Shown one piece after another: positions 24,176-35,934 of a DNA stretch of 64,000 nucleotides (positions are counted from its first letter, which is position 1; the number at the start of each line of letters is the position of its first letter). Origin of the DNA: Klebsiella huaxiensis (lineage in GTDB: Bacteria; Pseudomonadota; Gammaproteobacteria; Enterobacterales; Enterobacteriaceae). Made by a program: the position numbers and the translations under genes. The notes beneath the pieces are model-generated. The model was given only the letters and a program-made list of their open reading frames with translations. It made no database searches and was not told the DNA's origin. The DNA lies in assembly GCF_003261575.2 (NCBI RefSeq), contig NZ_CP036175.1, forward strand, positions 5,022,001 to 5,086,000, read 5' to 3'.

Positions 24176-26041
24176 TCAGGCCGAGGGCTTATTCTGTGGC
24201 TCATCGGCAATATCGCCAGTGTGCCGTCCCTCTTCCGTCCCCTGCCAACCATGGCGCTGAACCAGCGATAAATGGTTGCGATCCTCGTTGATAATACCGG
24301 TCAGCATATCGCTGGTGCGTTTGAATACCGCCACCCGGGAAGCCGCATCGTTTTCCGCCATCGCCACCATCTCTTCGACCATTTGCAGATTGAAACGGCG
24401 GAACAGATCGGCACGCTCGCGAGCCTCATATGCCCCCAGCCCCAGCGCCTCGAGGGTCATTCGCCCGGACTTCAGCGCCGCTTCAAAGGTTTCACGCTCT
24501 GGCGCTTCGACGCCGACCTGACGCAGCTTGATGTAATGATCGACATCGCGGGCGCGGGAGATAATTTGCAGATGCGGGAAGTGCTCTTTCGCCAGTTCCG
24601 CCAGCTGCAGGTTAGTCTGCGGATCGTCGATGGCGTTAATCAGCACTTCTGCTTTTTCCGCCCCCGCCGATTCAAGCAGATCAACCCGCGTCGCATCACC
24701 GTAGAACACTTTCATATCAAACTTACGCAGGGTGTCGACGTGGTCAGGGTCATGATCGAGGATAACCATCTTCACGCCGCTGGAGAGCAGCACACGACCA
24801 GCAATCTGCCCATAGCGCCCGAATCCGGCGATGATGACTCGCGGCTGCTCTTCATCAATCTCATCGGCTTCACGCTCCTGACCGCTGGCAGATTTTTCCA
24901 GACGGGTCAGCAGCACCAGCAGAATCGGCGTTGCCGCCATTGACAGCGCAACGGCCAGGGTCAGCGCCTTCGCCCACTCACTGTCCAACACATCAGCCAT
25001 CTGCGCCGCGCCGAAGACCACGAAAGCAAACTCGCTTCCCTGCCCGAGTAGCACCGCAAACCAGCGGCGCTGGGCGCGCGGTACACCTAACGGTTTGGCT
25101 ATCAACCACAGCATCAGTGATTTAATGACCAGGAAACCAACCAGTAAAATCAGAATACGTAGCGGATGGGTCACCAGGGTACCGAAGTCGATAGACATCC
25201 CGACGCCGATAAAAAACAACCCCAGCAGCAGGCCTTTAAACGGCTCAATATCGCTTTCCAGCGCATGACGGTATTCAGAGCTTGCCAGCAATACTCCGGC
25301 AAGGAACGCCCCCATAGCCATCGACAGCCCAACCTCCTCCAGCAGCAGCCCAAAGCCAAACACCAGGAACAAGGCCACGGCGCTGAACACCTCACGCAGA
25401 CCGGAGCGCGCAACAAAACGCAGCATGGGCCGGGTCAGATAGCGGCCGAGCGCCACCACCAGTGCCAGCGCCCCCGCGACTTTCAGCGCCGAGAGAGCAA
25501 ACGCACCCAGCGTCGTTGAACCGCCGCTCGCCGCCAGCAGCGGGATCATCGCCACCAGCGGAATTGCCGCGATATCCTGGAACAGTAACACCGCAAATGC
25601 GCTCCGGCCCAGCTGCGTCACCGTCAGGTTGCGTTCGTTCATCGCCTGCATGGCAATCGCCGTTGATGAGAGCGCCAGGGTCATACCAATCAGTTCCGCC
25701 ACCTGCCAGCGCAGGCCCAGCGACATGCAGAACAGGCCGATCAGCGCCCCGCAGACCACCATCTGCAACGCCCCGCCACCGAACACCGAGGCGCGCAGCT
25801 TCCACAGGCGCTGCGGATCCAGCTCCAGGCCGATGACAAAAAGCATCAGCACCACGCCGATTTCCGCAAAATGCAGAATCGACTCGGCGTCGGTGACCAG
25901 CCGCAACCCCCACGGGCCAATAATACAGCCAGCGATTAAGTAGCCGAGCACCGACCCCAGCCCAAGACGCACGGCAATCGGCACAATCAGCGCGGCGGAC
26001 CCCAAATAGATGAGCGCCTGTATGAGCGTATGGCTATCCAT
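24176..26041 (-). CDS. kefC: KefC, glutathione-gated potassium/proton antiporter
   Basis: KefC releases K+ and acidifies the cytoplasm to protect against electrophiles; glutathione holds it shut and glutathione adducts open it. The 621-residue protein has an N-terminal CPA2 exchanger domain with about 12-13 membrane segments (ALSSTAIAMQAM, FLAGVLLASSEYRHALESDIEPFKGLLLGLFF). A cytosolic KTN/RCK nucleotide-binding domain follows (RVIIAGFGRYGQIAGRVL near residue 400), then a C-terminal tail. It overlaps kefF by eight bases. Confidence 0.96.
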   Translation of the reverse strand: MDSHTLIQALIYLGSAALIVPIAVRLGLGSVLGYLIAGCIIGPWGLRLVTDAESILHFAEIGVVLMLFVIGLELDPQRLWKLRASVFGGGALQMVVCGALIGLFCMSLGLRWQVAELIGMTLALSSTAIAMQAMNERNLTVTQLGRSAFAVLLFQDIAAIPLVAMIPLLAASGGSTTLGAFALSALKVAGALALVVALGRYLTRPMLRFVARSGLREVFSAVALFLVFGFGLLLEEVGLSMAMGAFLAGVLLASSEYRHALESDIEPFKGLLLGLFFIGVGMSIDFGTLVTHPLRILILLVGFLVIKSLMLWLIAKPLGVPRAQRRWFAVLLGQGSEFAFVVFGAAQMADVLDSEWAKALTLAVALSMAATPILLVLLTRLEKSASGQEREADEIDEEQPRVIIAGFGRYGQIAGRVLLSSGVKMVILDHDPDHVDTLRKFDMKVFYGDATRVDLLESAGAEKAEVLINAIDDPQTNLQLAELAKEHFPHLQIISRARDVDHYIKLRQVGVEAPERETFEAALKSGRMTLEALGLGAYEARERADLFRRFNLQMVEEMVAMAENDAASRVAVFKRTSDMLTGIINEDRNHLSLVQRHGWQGTEEGRHTGDIADEPQNKPSA

Positions 26042-26567
26042 TATTGTGCGCCTCCTGCCATTCGATTAAGCGTTGCCGATAATGGCGCGCCTGCGCCTGA
26101 AGGGTTTCGTCATCGCAGACAAAAGTGCAATGCATGGCGAACGGCGGCAGCCATTTCATACCACAGTACAAACCCGTCGCCTGCAGCGGCTGCGCCAGAA
26201 CGTCAAAACCGGGGAATGAACCGATAGCAAAGTGGCTTTCGCCGCCACCGGTGGTCACCGCCCACATCAGCGATTTCCCGCGCAGCGCGATACCGTTGTG
26301 GCCGTAAGCCCAGCCGTGCGATAACACCTTATCCATCCACAGCTTCAGCAACGGCGGTACGCTGTACCACTGCATCGGATGCTGCCAGATAACCAGATCG
26401 GCACGGGCCAGCGCCGCCTGTTCGGCGGCGATATCGATGTTGAAATCGGGATAAAGTTGATAGAGAGAGCGTATCTCTACGCCATCAAGCGTCCTTGCCT
26501 GCTCAAGCATCCGCTTATTCGCATGCGAGTGCTGCGGATAGGGATGTGCATAAATTATAAGAATCAT
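26034..26567 (-). CDS. kefF: KefF, ancillary quinone oxidoreductase of KefC
   Basis: KefF is an FMN-dependent NAD(P)H:quinone oxidoreductase that binds KefC and is needed for full K+ efflux activity. The product is 177 residues from the ATG at 26567 (MILIIYAHPYPQHSHANKRM) and shows the flavodoxin-like fold with WQHPMQWYSVPPLLKLWMDKV and TTGGGESHF. The frame is open 12 codons upstream, but family length supports this start. It is the first gene of kefF-kefC. Confidence 0.95.
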   Translation of the reverse strand: MILIIYAHPYPQHSHANKRMLEQARTLDGVEIRSLYQLYPDFNIDIAAEQAALARADLVIWQHPMQWYSVPPLLKLWMDKVLSHGWAYGHNGIALRGKSLMWAVTTGGGESHFAIGSFPGFDVLAQPLQATGLYCGMKWLPPFAMHCTFVCDDETLQAQARHYRQRLIEWQEAHNNG

Positions 26568-26662
26568 TGATTCGCCTGCGTTAACTCTTGTTGTAATCAG
26601 CAAGAGTGTAGACAGTTAATTGAATCGCTTACAATGATAAGTGTGATTTATATCTCATAGTG

Positions 26663-27967
26663 TTACGCATTTCGCGGCTGTTTAGTGACCGCAACATCCG
26701 GCTGAGTGGTATCCAGGTCGCACTTCTTCGGCAGCAGGAAGGTAATAGTCCCGGCAATGATTAACGAGCCGGCCAGCGCGCAAACCGCCACGTTCTGCCC
26801 GTAAAGATAAATCATCACCCCCACCAGATACGGACCGCAGAACCCACCAAGGTTACCCAGGCCATTAATCACGCCGCGCGCGCTACCGGCCACCTCCGGC
26901 GAGGCGATACGTCCCGGCATTGACCAGAATGGGCTGGTTGCCGATTTCAGGAAGAAGCCGCAGACCACCAGCGCGATATAGGCCGCCACCACATGTTCAC
27001 GCAATATTACCGAGGCCACCAGCGCCGCTGCAAAGCAGTAAAGCGAGAAACGAACCCACAGACGACGTTTGCCGCTACGGTCGCTGAACAGCGAAATCAC
27101 ATAGATCCCTGCCAGCGTCGCCATGAACGGCAGTATGGCGAGGAACCCGACGCTGGCCATGCTGCCGCCGGTCAGCCCCTTCAGGATGGTCGGTAGCCAC
27201 AACGTGTAGCCATAATCGCCGGTCTGGTAGAAGAAATTGAGGATCACCAGCTTCATCAGGCCAGGGTTGCGGAACACATCTTTAACCGGCGCGTTGCTTA
27301 CCGGCGCTTCCGCCAGCTTCGCCGCCCGCTCGGCGGCCAGGGTAGTGACCAGATACTGACGCTCGCTTTCCGGCAACCAGCGCGCCTCTTCCGGACGGTC
27401 ACTGATCATGAACCACCACACTACCAGCACCACTATCGACAGCAGGCCTTCGATGATAAACAGCCAGCGCCAGTCAAGCGCCGCGATAATCGCGCCCGAT
27501 ACCGGCGCGGTCAACATACCGCCCAGCGGGGCAAACATCATCACGAAAGCATTCGCCCGGCCGATCTCTTTCTCCGGGAACCAGTTGCTGATCATGGTCA
27601 ACACTACCGGCAGCATTCCACCTTCAGAAACGCCGAGAATAAAACGCAGCACCAGCAACTGATATTCGTGCGTGACAAAACCGGTGGCGATAGAGACCAC
27701 CGCCCAGGCCACCAGCGACCAGGCAATAAATTTCTTCCCACTGCCGTTTACCGCAATTCTGCCGCCGGGTATTTGCAGAAATAAATAACCAATAAAAAAT
27801 ATTCCGCTGGCGACACCGGCCATCTGGCTGGTAATACCTAAATCGGTTTCCATTCCGCCGGGCAGCGCAAAGCTAATATTAACCCGGTCCATAAACGAAA
27901 TAATACAGGCGATCAACACCGGCGTAATAATACGCAGCCAGCGGGTGCTGGGAATTTTATCGTTCAT
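26663..27967 (-). CDS. MFS transporter, ACS family, probable sugar-acid carrier
   Basis: A major-facilitator protein of 434 residues with 12 predicted membrane segments. The sequence SFMDRVNISFALPGG in helix 1 and the segment RFILGVSEGGMLP in helix 4 are typical of the anion:cation symporter family, which carries hexuronates, galactonate and ketogluconates. The start at 27967 (MNDKIPSTRW) has an AGAGAG site at suitable distance; a GTG three codons upstream is the alternative. It lies 72 bases downstream of the 2-hydroxyacid dehydrogenase and is probably co-transcribed. The neighbours suggest 2-keto- or 5-keto-D-gluconate as substrate. Confidence 0.8.
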   Translation of the reverse strand: MNDKIPSTRWLRIITPVLIACIISFMDRVNISFALPGGMETDLGITSQMAGVASGIFFIGYLFLQIPGGRIAVNGSGKKFIAWSLVAWAVVSIATGFVTHEYQLLVLRFILGVSEGGMLPVVLTMISNWFPEKEIGRANAFVMMFAPLGGMLTAPVSGAIIAALDWRWLFIIEGLLSIVVLVVWWFMISDRPEEARWLPESERQYLVTTLAAERAAKLAEAPVSNAPVKDVFRNPGLMKLVILNFFYQTGDYGYTLWLPTILKGLTGGSMASVGFLAILPFMATLAGIYVISLFSDRSGKRRLWVRFSLYCFAAALVASVILREHVVAAYIALVVCGFFLKSATSPFWSMPGRIASPEVAGSARGVINGLGNLGGFCGPYLVGVMIYLYGQNVAVCALAGSLIIAGTITFLLPKKCDLDTTQPDVAVTKQPRNA

Positions 27968-28039
27968 ATATCGCACTCTCTATGCAGAGGTTATCATTGT
28001 AATAAAGTGAGCGTAGGGACAGAGAAAAAGAAATGGTAA

Positions 28040-28990
28040 TTAATTAATCGCGTTGGGTAATTCCGCGCCGGCGAAATAAGCGGCAACGTTGGCGTATACC
28101 ACATCGCTCATTTTCTGCCGTGTCTCGTGAGTGGCGCTGGCAACGTGCGGTTGCAGGACCACATTATCGAGCGCAATGAGTTCAGCCGGTACGTTTGGCT
28201 CATCTTCGAAGACATCAAGACCCGCCCCGGCGATAACACCGTTTTGTAACGCATGAATCAGCGCTTTTTCGTCCACCAGCGAGCCACGGGCGATATTAAT
28301 CAGCCAGGCGTGTTTCGGCATGACGTTAAACACGGAAGCATCAATCAGCCCGCGGTTAGCTTCGCCCCCCGAAGCCGCGATCACCAGAAAGTCGCTTTCG
28401 TGGGCCAGCGTGTGCAGATCCGCACACCACTGATAGCGCAGTCCTTTAACCTTTTTGCGATCGGTATAAAGCACTTCCATATCGAATCCGCTCGCGCGGC
28501 GGGCGATAGCCTGGCCGATATTGCCCATCCCCAGCAGGCCAATGCGTTTGCCGCTCACCTGGGTTGCCAGCGGCAGTCCGCCGTTCAGCCAGCGCCCCTC
28601 GCGCACAAAACGATCGCCCTGACACAGCTGACGTGAACCGGCCAGCAGCAAACCCATCGCCAGGTCCGCGACATCGTTGGTCAGCACACCGGAAGTGATA
28701 GAGACGGCAATCTGCCGGGAACGGGCGAAATCTAAATCGACGGCATCAGTCCCCACGCCGAAGATAGCAATCAACCCAACGTGCGGCAGCAGTTCCAGAA
28801 CGCTGTTCTGTACGCCAGCATCACCCCGGGTCACAACAGCGGCAATGTTTTCCCCCTGCTCGCGCAGAAAAGTAATCGGGTCTTCCTGCTCATACAGGCG
28901 ATACAGCGGAAACTCTGCAGCCAATTGCGCCTGCAGAGCGTCAATAACGGGGGCCACTAAAAGGACGGCGCGGGTAATAGCATTATTCAT
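28040..28990 (-). CDS. D-isomer 2-hydroxyacid dehydrogenase, probable 2-ketoaldonate reductase
   Basis: A 316-residue NAD(P)-dependent dehydrogenase of the D-2-hydroxyacid family. The Rossmann motif LLGMGNIGQAIARR lies near residue 150, followed by the conserved INIARGSLVDEKAL (catalytic Arg), GLDVFEDEP (Glu) and QPHVASATHETR (catalytic His). The start at 28990 (MNNAITRAVLL) has an AGGTGAT site; the frame extends 15 codons further. In this gene setting it most likely reduces 2-keto-D-gluconate to D-gluconate, as GhrB/KguD-type enzymes do, but glyoxylate or hydroxypyruvate cannot be excluded. It is the first gene of a two-gene unit with the MFS carrier. Confidence 0.82.
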   Translation of the reverse strand: MNNAITRAVLLVAPVIDALQAQLAAEFPLYRLYEQEDPITFLREQGENIAAVVTRGDAGVQNSVLELLPHVGLIAIFGVGTDAVDLDFARSRQIAVSITSGVLTNDVADLAMGLLLAGSRQLCQGDRFVREGRWLNGGLPLATQVSGKRIGLLGMGNIGQAIARRASGFDMEVLYTDRKKVKGLRYQWCADLHTLAHESDFLVIAASGGEANRGLIDASVFNVMPKHAWLINIARGSLVDEKALIHALQNGVIAGAGLDVFEDEPNVPAELIALDNVVLQPHVASATHETRQKMSDVVYANVAAYFAGAELPNAIN

Positions 28991-29056
28991 CAGATCACCT
29001 GTTTGATAGTTCAGTACGACGGTAGTCACTATCAAACGGGTTTTTTGTATGGTTTT

Positions 29057-29074
29057 TTGCGATCTGCGTCACGC
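29057..29074. promoter_or_regulatory. Candidate CRP site before the dehydrogenase-MFS unit
   Basis: TGCGA-TCTGCG-TCACG matches the CRP pattern TGTGA-N6-TCACA at eight of ten half-site positions. It lies about 70-85 bases upstream of the dehydrogenase start on the minus strand. This fits catabolite control of sugar-acid use. Confidence 0.5.
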
Positions 29075-29200
29075 TGAATCGTGTTAAAAATAGCTGTTAC
29101 GCTCTCCGTGATCGCTAAGACAAAACTGGCTTGCGGCGGGCGTACGGTGGACGATGCGTTAACCTTCTGCTAACACCGAGCCATCGCCGTTCAGGCAGGA

Positions 29201-30193
29201 TTAAATGGTTTCGCCCATCGACAGCCGATAATGCAGATCGACTTTTTCGATAGTCGGCAACCCTTTGATTTTCTTAATTAAGATCTCTGTCGCGACTTTA
29301 CCCATTTCAAAACGCGGCGTCAGCACGCTGGCGAGACGCGGGGACACTATCTGCCCTATCTCCAGGCCATGAAAACCCGCAATCGCCAGCTCCTGCGGCA
29401 CATTGATACCACAAGCGAGGCACTCCTGTAACACGCCGACCGCCAGATCGTCATTAGTACACAGAATCGCGTCCATATCGGCGTACATCTGCCGCGCCAG
29501 GGTCATCATTCCGGTGCCTATTGATACCGACGATACCTTATTCGGCGCGATACGCCCTTGCGGCAATCCGGCATTCGCCATCGCCTGACAGTAACCGGCA
29601 TAGCGCTGCTCATCACGCACGTCAGACATCGAACCAAAGTAGATAACCCGCCGCTTGCCGCTCGCCAGCAGCATATTGGTCATATCGAACCCGGCTTTAA
29701 AATTATCGAAGCCGACATTGATACGCCCGACGTTGTCCGTCAGCCCCATCACTTCAGCCACGGGAATTTTCGCCGCATTAAGATATTTGTCTGCCCGCAA
29801 AGTATGCGCCGACTCGGTCAATAGCAGGCCCTTGACGTTAAAGGCCAGCACGGCGGCGATCTGCTCCTCTTCGCGCTGGCGGTCGTAATCGTAGTTCACC
29901 ACCAGCGTCTGATAACCGTGCGCGGTGGTGACCGACTCAATTCCAGCCAGCAGATCGGCAAAAATTTGATTATGAAAGGAGGGAATAAGCACGCCAATGC
30001 GCGGGACGACAACGCTGATCATCGCCGGATTATCGGGGTCCGGCTCATAGCCAATTTCGGCAATCACGCTGGCGATACGCTCTGCCGTTTCAGGCTTCAC
30101 TTTATCCGGGGTACGTAAATAGCGGCTGACGGTCATCTTGGTTACGCCCGCCAGCGCTGCAATATCATTGAGCGTAATGCGTTGTGCTTTCAT
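29201..30193 (-). CDS. LacI-family repressor, IdnR/GntR-like
   Basis: A 330-residue LacI-type regulator. The N-terminal helix-turn-helix ITLNDIAALAGVTKMTVSRYLRTPDKV is close to that of E. coli IdnR. The ligand domain keeps IGVLIPSFHNQIFADLLAGIESVTTAHGYQT, the CTNDDLAVGVLQ segment and IAGFHGLEIGQ...LASVLTPRFEMG, all characteristic of gluconate/idonate regulators. It lies between the dehydrogenase-MFS unit and the divergent idnO-idnK-yhcH-like unit, so it is well placed to control both. The ligand is probably a gluconate, ketogluconate or 6-phosphogluconate-type molecule. Confidence 0.85.
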   Translation of the reverse strand: MKAQRITLNDIAALAGVTKMTVSRYLRTPDKVKPETAERIASVIAEIGYEPDPDNPAMISVVVPRIGVLIPSFHNQIFADLLAGIESVTTAHGYQTLVVNYDYDRQREEEQIAAVLAFNVKGLLLTESAHTLRADKYLNAAKIPVAEVMGLTDNVGRINVGFDNFKAGFDMTNMLLASGKRRVIYFGSMSDVRDEQRYAGYCQAMANAGLPQGRIAPNKVSSVSIGTGMMTLARQMYADMDAILCTNDDLAVGVLQECLACGINVPQELAIAGFHGLEIGQIVSPRLASVLTPRFEMGKVATEILIKKIKGLPTIEKVDLHYRLSMGETI

Positions 30194-30347
30194 CTATCGG
30201 CCCGTCAAATACATCCACTGCATCAGGCCATTATGCCTGTCGCGGGTTAAAAAGAGAATCTTACCGCTGTCCGGTTACCCAGCTGAGCGACGGTAATTTC
30301 CGCCCCGCTTCACGTTTAACGTAACCCCTTTTAGTAACATGGTTTTG

Positions 30348-30363
30348 AGTGATCTACATCACA
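30348..30363. promoter_or_regulatory. Candidate CRP site before the idnO-like operon
   Basis: AGTGA-TCTACA-TCACA matches the CRP consensus at nine of ten half-site positions. It lies about 100 bases before the idnO-like start and 155 bases before the repressor start, in the divergent control region 30194-30460. Scattered GTAAC words nearby (30321-30337) recall GntR/IdnR half-sites but do not form a clear palindrome. Confidence 0.6.
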
Positions 30364-30414
30364 GTTTTACCCGTCGAAAATCCGTGAGATAGAGCACAGG
30401 TTATTCCACTTACG

Positions 30415-30433
30415 TTGAAGTATGACGGGTATA
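30415..30433. repeat. ERIC end fragment
   Basis: TTGAAGTATGACGGGTATA is identical over 19 bases to the right end of the ERIC element at 13214-13232. No matching remainder of an ERIC is visible to the left, so it appears to be a remnant. It lies 28 bases before the idnO-like start and makes a spurious in-frame ATG at 30422. Confidence 0.7.
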
Positions 30434-30460
30434 TATTCAGCCGTTAATCAGGATATCAAG

Positions 30461-31225
30461 ATGAAAGATCTTTTCAGCTTACAAGGCAAACGTATTTTAA
30501 TTACTGGCGCAGGACAGGGTATTGGTTTTGTCATGGCGCAGGGCCTTGCGCAATATGGTGCAGAAATTATTATTAACGATATTTCGGCATCACGCGCTGA
30601 TGATGCGGTAATGAAATTACGCGATGAAGGCGCTACCGCACATGCAGCGGTATTTAACGTTACCGATGCTGATTCCGTAGAAAAAGCCATTAATCAAATT
30701 GAAAATGAAATTGGCGTAATTGACGTGTTATTTAATAATGCCGGAATTCAGCGCCGCCACCCGTTTACCGAATTTCCGGTACAGGAGTGGAACGACGTTA
30801 TTTCGGTCAACCAAACTGCCGTATTTCTCGTTTCCCAGGCCGTCGCCAAACGCATGATTGGCCGCCAGCAAGGAAAAATCGTCAATATCTGCTCAATGCA
30901 GAGCGAACTCGGGCGCGACACCATAACCCCATATGCTGCGGCGAAAGGCGCAGTAAAAATGCTGACCCGCGGGATGTGCGTCGAACTGGCGCGTTATAAC
31001 ATTCAGGTCAACGGTATTGCGCCAGGCTACTTTAAAACCGCCATGACCCAGGCGCTGGTTGACGATAAAGCCTTTACCGACTGGCTGTGCAAACGCACAC
31101 CCGCCGCTCGCTGGGGCGACCCGCAGGAGCTGGTCGGCGCAGCAGTATTTTTATCATCTAACGCCTCGAATTTCGTTAATGGCCATCTGCTGTTCGTCGA
31201 CGGCGGAATGCTGGTCGCCGTCTGA
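30461..31225 (+). CDS. idnO: IdnO-like gluconate 5-dehydrogenase (SDR)
   Basis: This short-chain dehydrogenase of 254 residues closely resembles E. coli IdnO, which reduces 5-keto-D-gluconate to D-gluconate with NADPH. It shows the cofactor motif TGAGQGIGF near residues 15-23, NNAGIQRRHPFTEFP near 90, catalytic Ser and YAAAK in SMQSELGRDTITPYAAAKG, and APGYFKTAMTQAL. The start at 30461 (MKDLFSLQGK) has AGGA seven bases upstream; the longer frame begins inside an ERIC remnant. It is followed by the gluconokinase gene after 14 bases. Confidence 0.9.
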   Translation: MKDLFSLQGKRILITGAGQGIGFVMAQGLAQYGAEIIINDISASRADDAVMKLRDEGATAHAAVFNVTDADSVEKAINQIENEIGVIDVLFNNAGIQRRHPFTEFPVQEWNDVISVNQTAVFLVSQAVAKRMIGRQQGKIVNICSMQSELGRDTITPYAAAKGAVKMLTRGMCVELARYNIQVNGIAPGYFKTAMTQALVDDKAFTDWLCKRTPAARWGDPQELVGAAVFLSSNASNFVNGHLLFVDGGMLVAV

Positions 31226-31239
31226 ACAAGGAGTTCACC

Positions 31240-31770
31240 ATGGCAGGACAATGCATTATTTTGATGGGTGTATCCGGCACCGGTAAGACCACCGTCGGTC
31301 AGGCCCTGGCCCAGGCGCTTGGCGCGAAATTTATCGATGGCGACGATCTGCATCCTCGCAAAAATATCGTCAAAATGGCCGCCAGTCAGCCGCTTGATGA
31401 CGACGATCGCCAGCCGTGGCTGGAGCGTATTGGTGATGTCATTTTCAGTCTCGGGCAGAAAAACGAGTCCGGCGTACTGGTGTGTTCGGCGCTGAAAAAG
31501 CGCTATCGCGACCAGCTGCGTGAGGGGAATCCCCATTTACGCTTCCTGTGGCTGACCGGCGACTACGACTGCATTTTGCAGCGTATGCAGGCGCGCAAAG
31601 GCCACTTTATGCCTGAAGCCCTGCTGCGCAGCCAGTTCGCTGCGCTGGAAACGCCAGACGCCAGCGAAAGCGACATTTTAGCCGTCGATATCGCTCCTGA
31701 TGTCGCGAGCATTGTGGCGCACTCCATCACGCTACTCGACCATCATCAACGACAGGAGATCCCGGCATGA
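31240..31770 (+). CDS. idnK: Gluconokinase, IdnK type
   Basis: This kinase phosphorylates D-gluconate to 6-phosphogluconate, feeding the Entner-Doudoroff and pentose phosphate pathways. The 176-residue protein has the P-loop GVSGTGKTT at residues 10-18, FIDGDDLHPRKNI, CSALKKRYRDQLR and GHFMPEALLRSQF. It begins MAGQCIILMGVSG, closer to E. coli IdnK than to GntK. A strong AAGGAG site precedes it. It overlaps the next gene by four bases. Confidence 0.92.
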   Translation: MAGQCIILMGVSGTGKTTVGQALAQALGAKFIDGDDLHPRKNIVKMAASQPLDDDDRQPWLERIGDVIFSLGQKNESGVLVCSALKKRYRDQLREGNPHLRFLWLTGDYDCILQRMQARKGHFMPEALLRSQFAALETPDASESDILAVDIAPDVASIVAHSITLLDHHQRQEIPA

Positions 31771-32234
31771 TTATCGATACCTTAACCGCCGCCGCCAAAA
31801 ATAGCTTTTATCCGTCGGTCATCCGCAAAGCACTACAGGCAGTTTTGCAACAGGAGCCGCACGCCCTGCCGCCGGGGAAATATACCGTTGATGGCGATAA
31901 TCTGTTTTTTACCGTTGTTGAAGGCAGCACTAAACCACTGGCGGAGCAGCGCCCGGAATATCATCGTCAGTACATAGATATTCATATTGTACTGAAAGGC
32001 GAAGAGATTATCGGTGCCGGTAATAAGGGTCTGGAGATCGTTGACGATGGGCCGTTTAATACCGCGCATGATATTGGCTTTTGCCAGGCAATCAGCAGCG
32101 AAACGCTGATTCACCTACATCCTGAAGAGCTGGCGATCCTGTTCCCAGGCGAACTACACCGGCCCATGGCCGCGATGGATGCAGGCGCGCCGTTGCGCAA
32201 AATTATCGTCAAAATTGACTACGCCTTACTTTAA
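31767..32234 (+). CDS. YhcH/YjgK/YiaL family protein
   Basis: A 155-residue protein of the DUF386 cupin-like family (YhcH, YiaL, EbgC). The conserved RPEYHRQYIDIHIVLKGEE and ILFPGELHRPMAA segments carry the metal-binding histidines and glutamates seen in the family. Members are found in sugar and sialic-acid operons and are suspected isomerases or mutarotases; the reaction here is unknown. The ATGA overlap with idnK shows it is the third gene of the operon, so it probably acts on a ketogluconate or a related form. A GC-rich hairpin (32242-32267) follows the stop. Confidence 0.85.
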   Translation: MIIDTLTAAAKNSFYPSVIRKALQAVLQQEPHALPPGKYTVDGDNLFFTVVEGSTKPLAEQRPEYHRQYIDIHIVLKGEEIIGAGNKGLEIVDDGPFNTAHDIGFCQAISSETLIHLHPEELAILFPGELHRPMAAMDAGAPLRKIIVKIDYALL

Positions 32235-32241
32235 ATCAACC

Positions 32242-32267
32242 GGCCCCGCCGCACTCCTCGCGGGGCC
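32242..32267. terminator. GC-rich hairpin after the idnO-idnK operon
   Basis: GGCCCCGC and GCGGGGCC form an eight-base-pair stem with a ten-base loop, between the end of the YhcH-like gene and the convergent lipoprotein gene. No T tract follows, so the terminator call is tentative. Confidence 0.5.
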
Positions 32268-32278
32268 ACGGATAACGC

Positions 32279-32512
32279 TTAGTTATCCAGTTCGTCCATC
32301 GATTTCACCTGATCGCGATTGATCTGCTCTGTGCGACCAGTTTCTGCATTTTTATAGGACACCAGCCCGGTATCATCATCTACCTGCGGTTTGCCATCGG
32401 TCACAATCGTTCTGCCATCGGTGGTTTTTAGCGACTGGTTTGTTGAACACCCGGCGATGGTAAACAGTGCAGCGGCGGTGAAAATTGCCGCAGTGAGTGG
32501 TTTGAATTGCAT
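32279..32512 (-). CDS. Small YgdI/YgdR-like lipoprotein (DUF903)
   Basis: A 77-residue predicted lipoprotein. The signal peptide MQFKPLTAAIFTAAALFTIAGC ends in a lipobox with Cys22 followed by Ser23, which favours outer-membrane sorting. The mature part (TDGRTIVTDGKPQVDDDTGLVSYKNAETG) is the DUF903 SH3-like fold of YgdI and YgdR, including the QINRDQV tail. Its function is unknown. It stands alone with a plausible upstream promoter region of about 180 bases that also holds the carB terminator. Confidence 0.88.
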   Translation of the reverse strand: MQFKPLTAAIFTAAALFTIAGCSTNQSLKTTDGRTIVTDGKPQVDDDTGLVSYKNAETGRTEQINRDQVKSMDELDN

Positions 32513-32641
32513 CGTGTTTCTCTCCCGTTATTCAGTCAAATTAATTATCACCCTAACCACTTTAGGCTAGCTGACTGAATCGGGAGAAAAAACCAGAACT
32601 CTCCGAAGTGGCGTTTTAGCTTGAAGCTCACCGCCGCGCAT

Positions 32642-32677
32642 AAAAAAGCGCCTCCGGTGTCAACCACCGGAGGCGCT
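32642..32677 (-). terminator. Rho-independent terminator of carAB
   Basis: AGCGCCTCCGGTG pairs with CACCGGAGGCGCT, a 13-base-pair stem with a five-base loop, and on the minus strand it is followed by a run of T (plus-strand AAAAAA at 32642-32647). It lies 18 bases after the carB stop. Confidence 0.9.
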
Positions 32678-32694
32678 GTTACTGGCAGATTACA

Positions 32695-35919
<3,225 letters not shown>

Positions 35920-35934
35920 TTTGTTTGCTCCTGA

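Noticed and set aside
30321..30337. Possible GntR/IdnR operator made of two GTAAC words
   Set aside because: The words are direct rather than inverted repeats and do not fit the expected palindrome well enough to annotate.
30422..30460. Upstream ATG for the idnO-like gene
   Set aside because: The extra codons lie in an ERIC remnant and the ATG at 30461 has AGGA at the right distance and gives the IdnO length.
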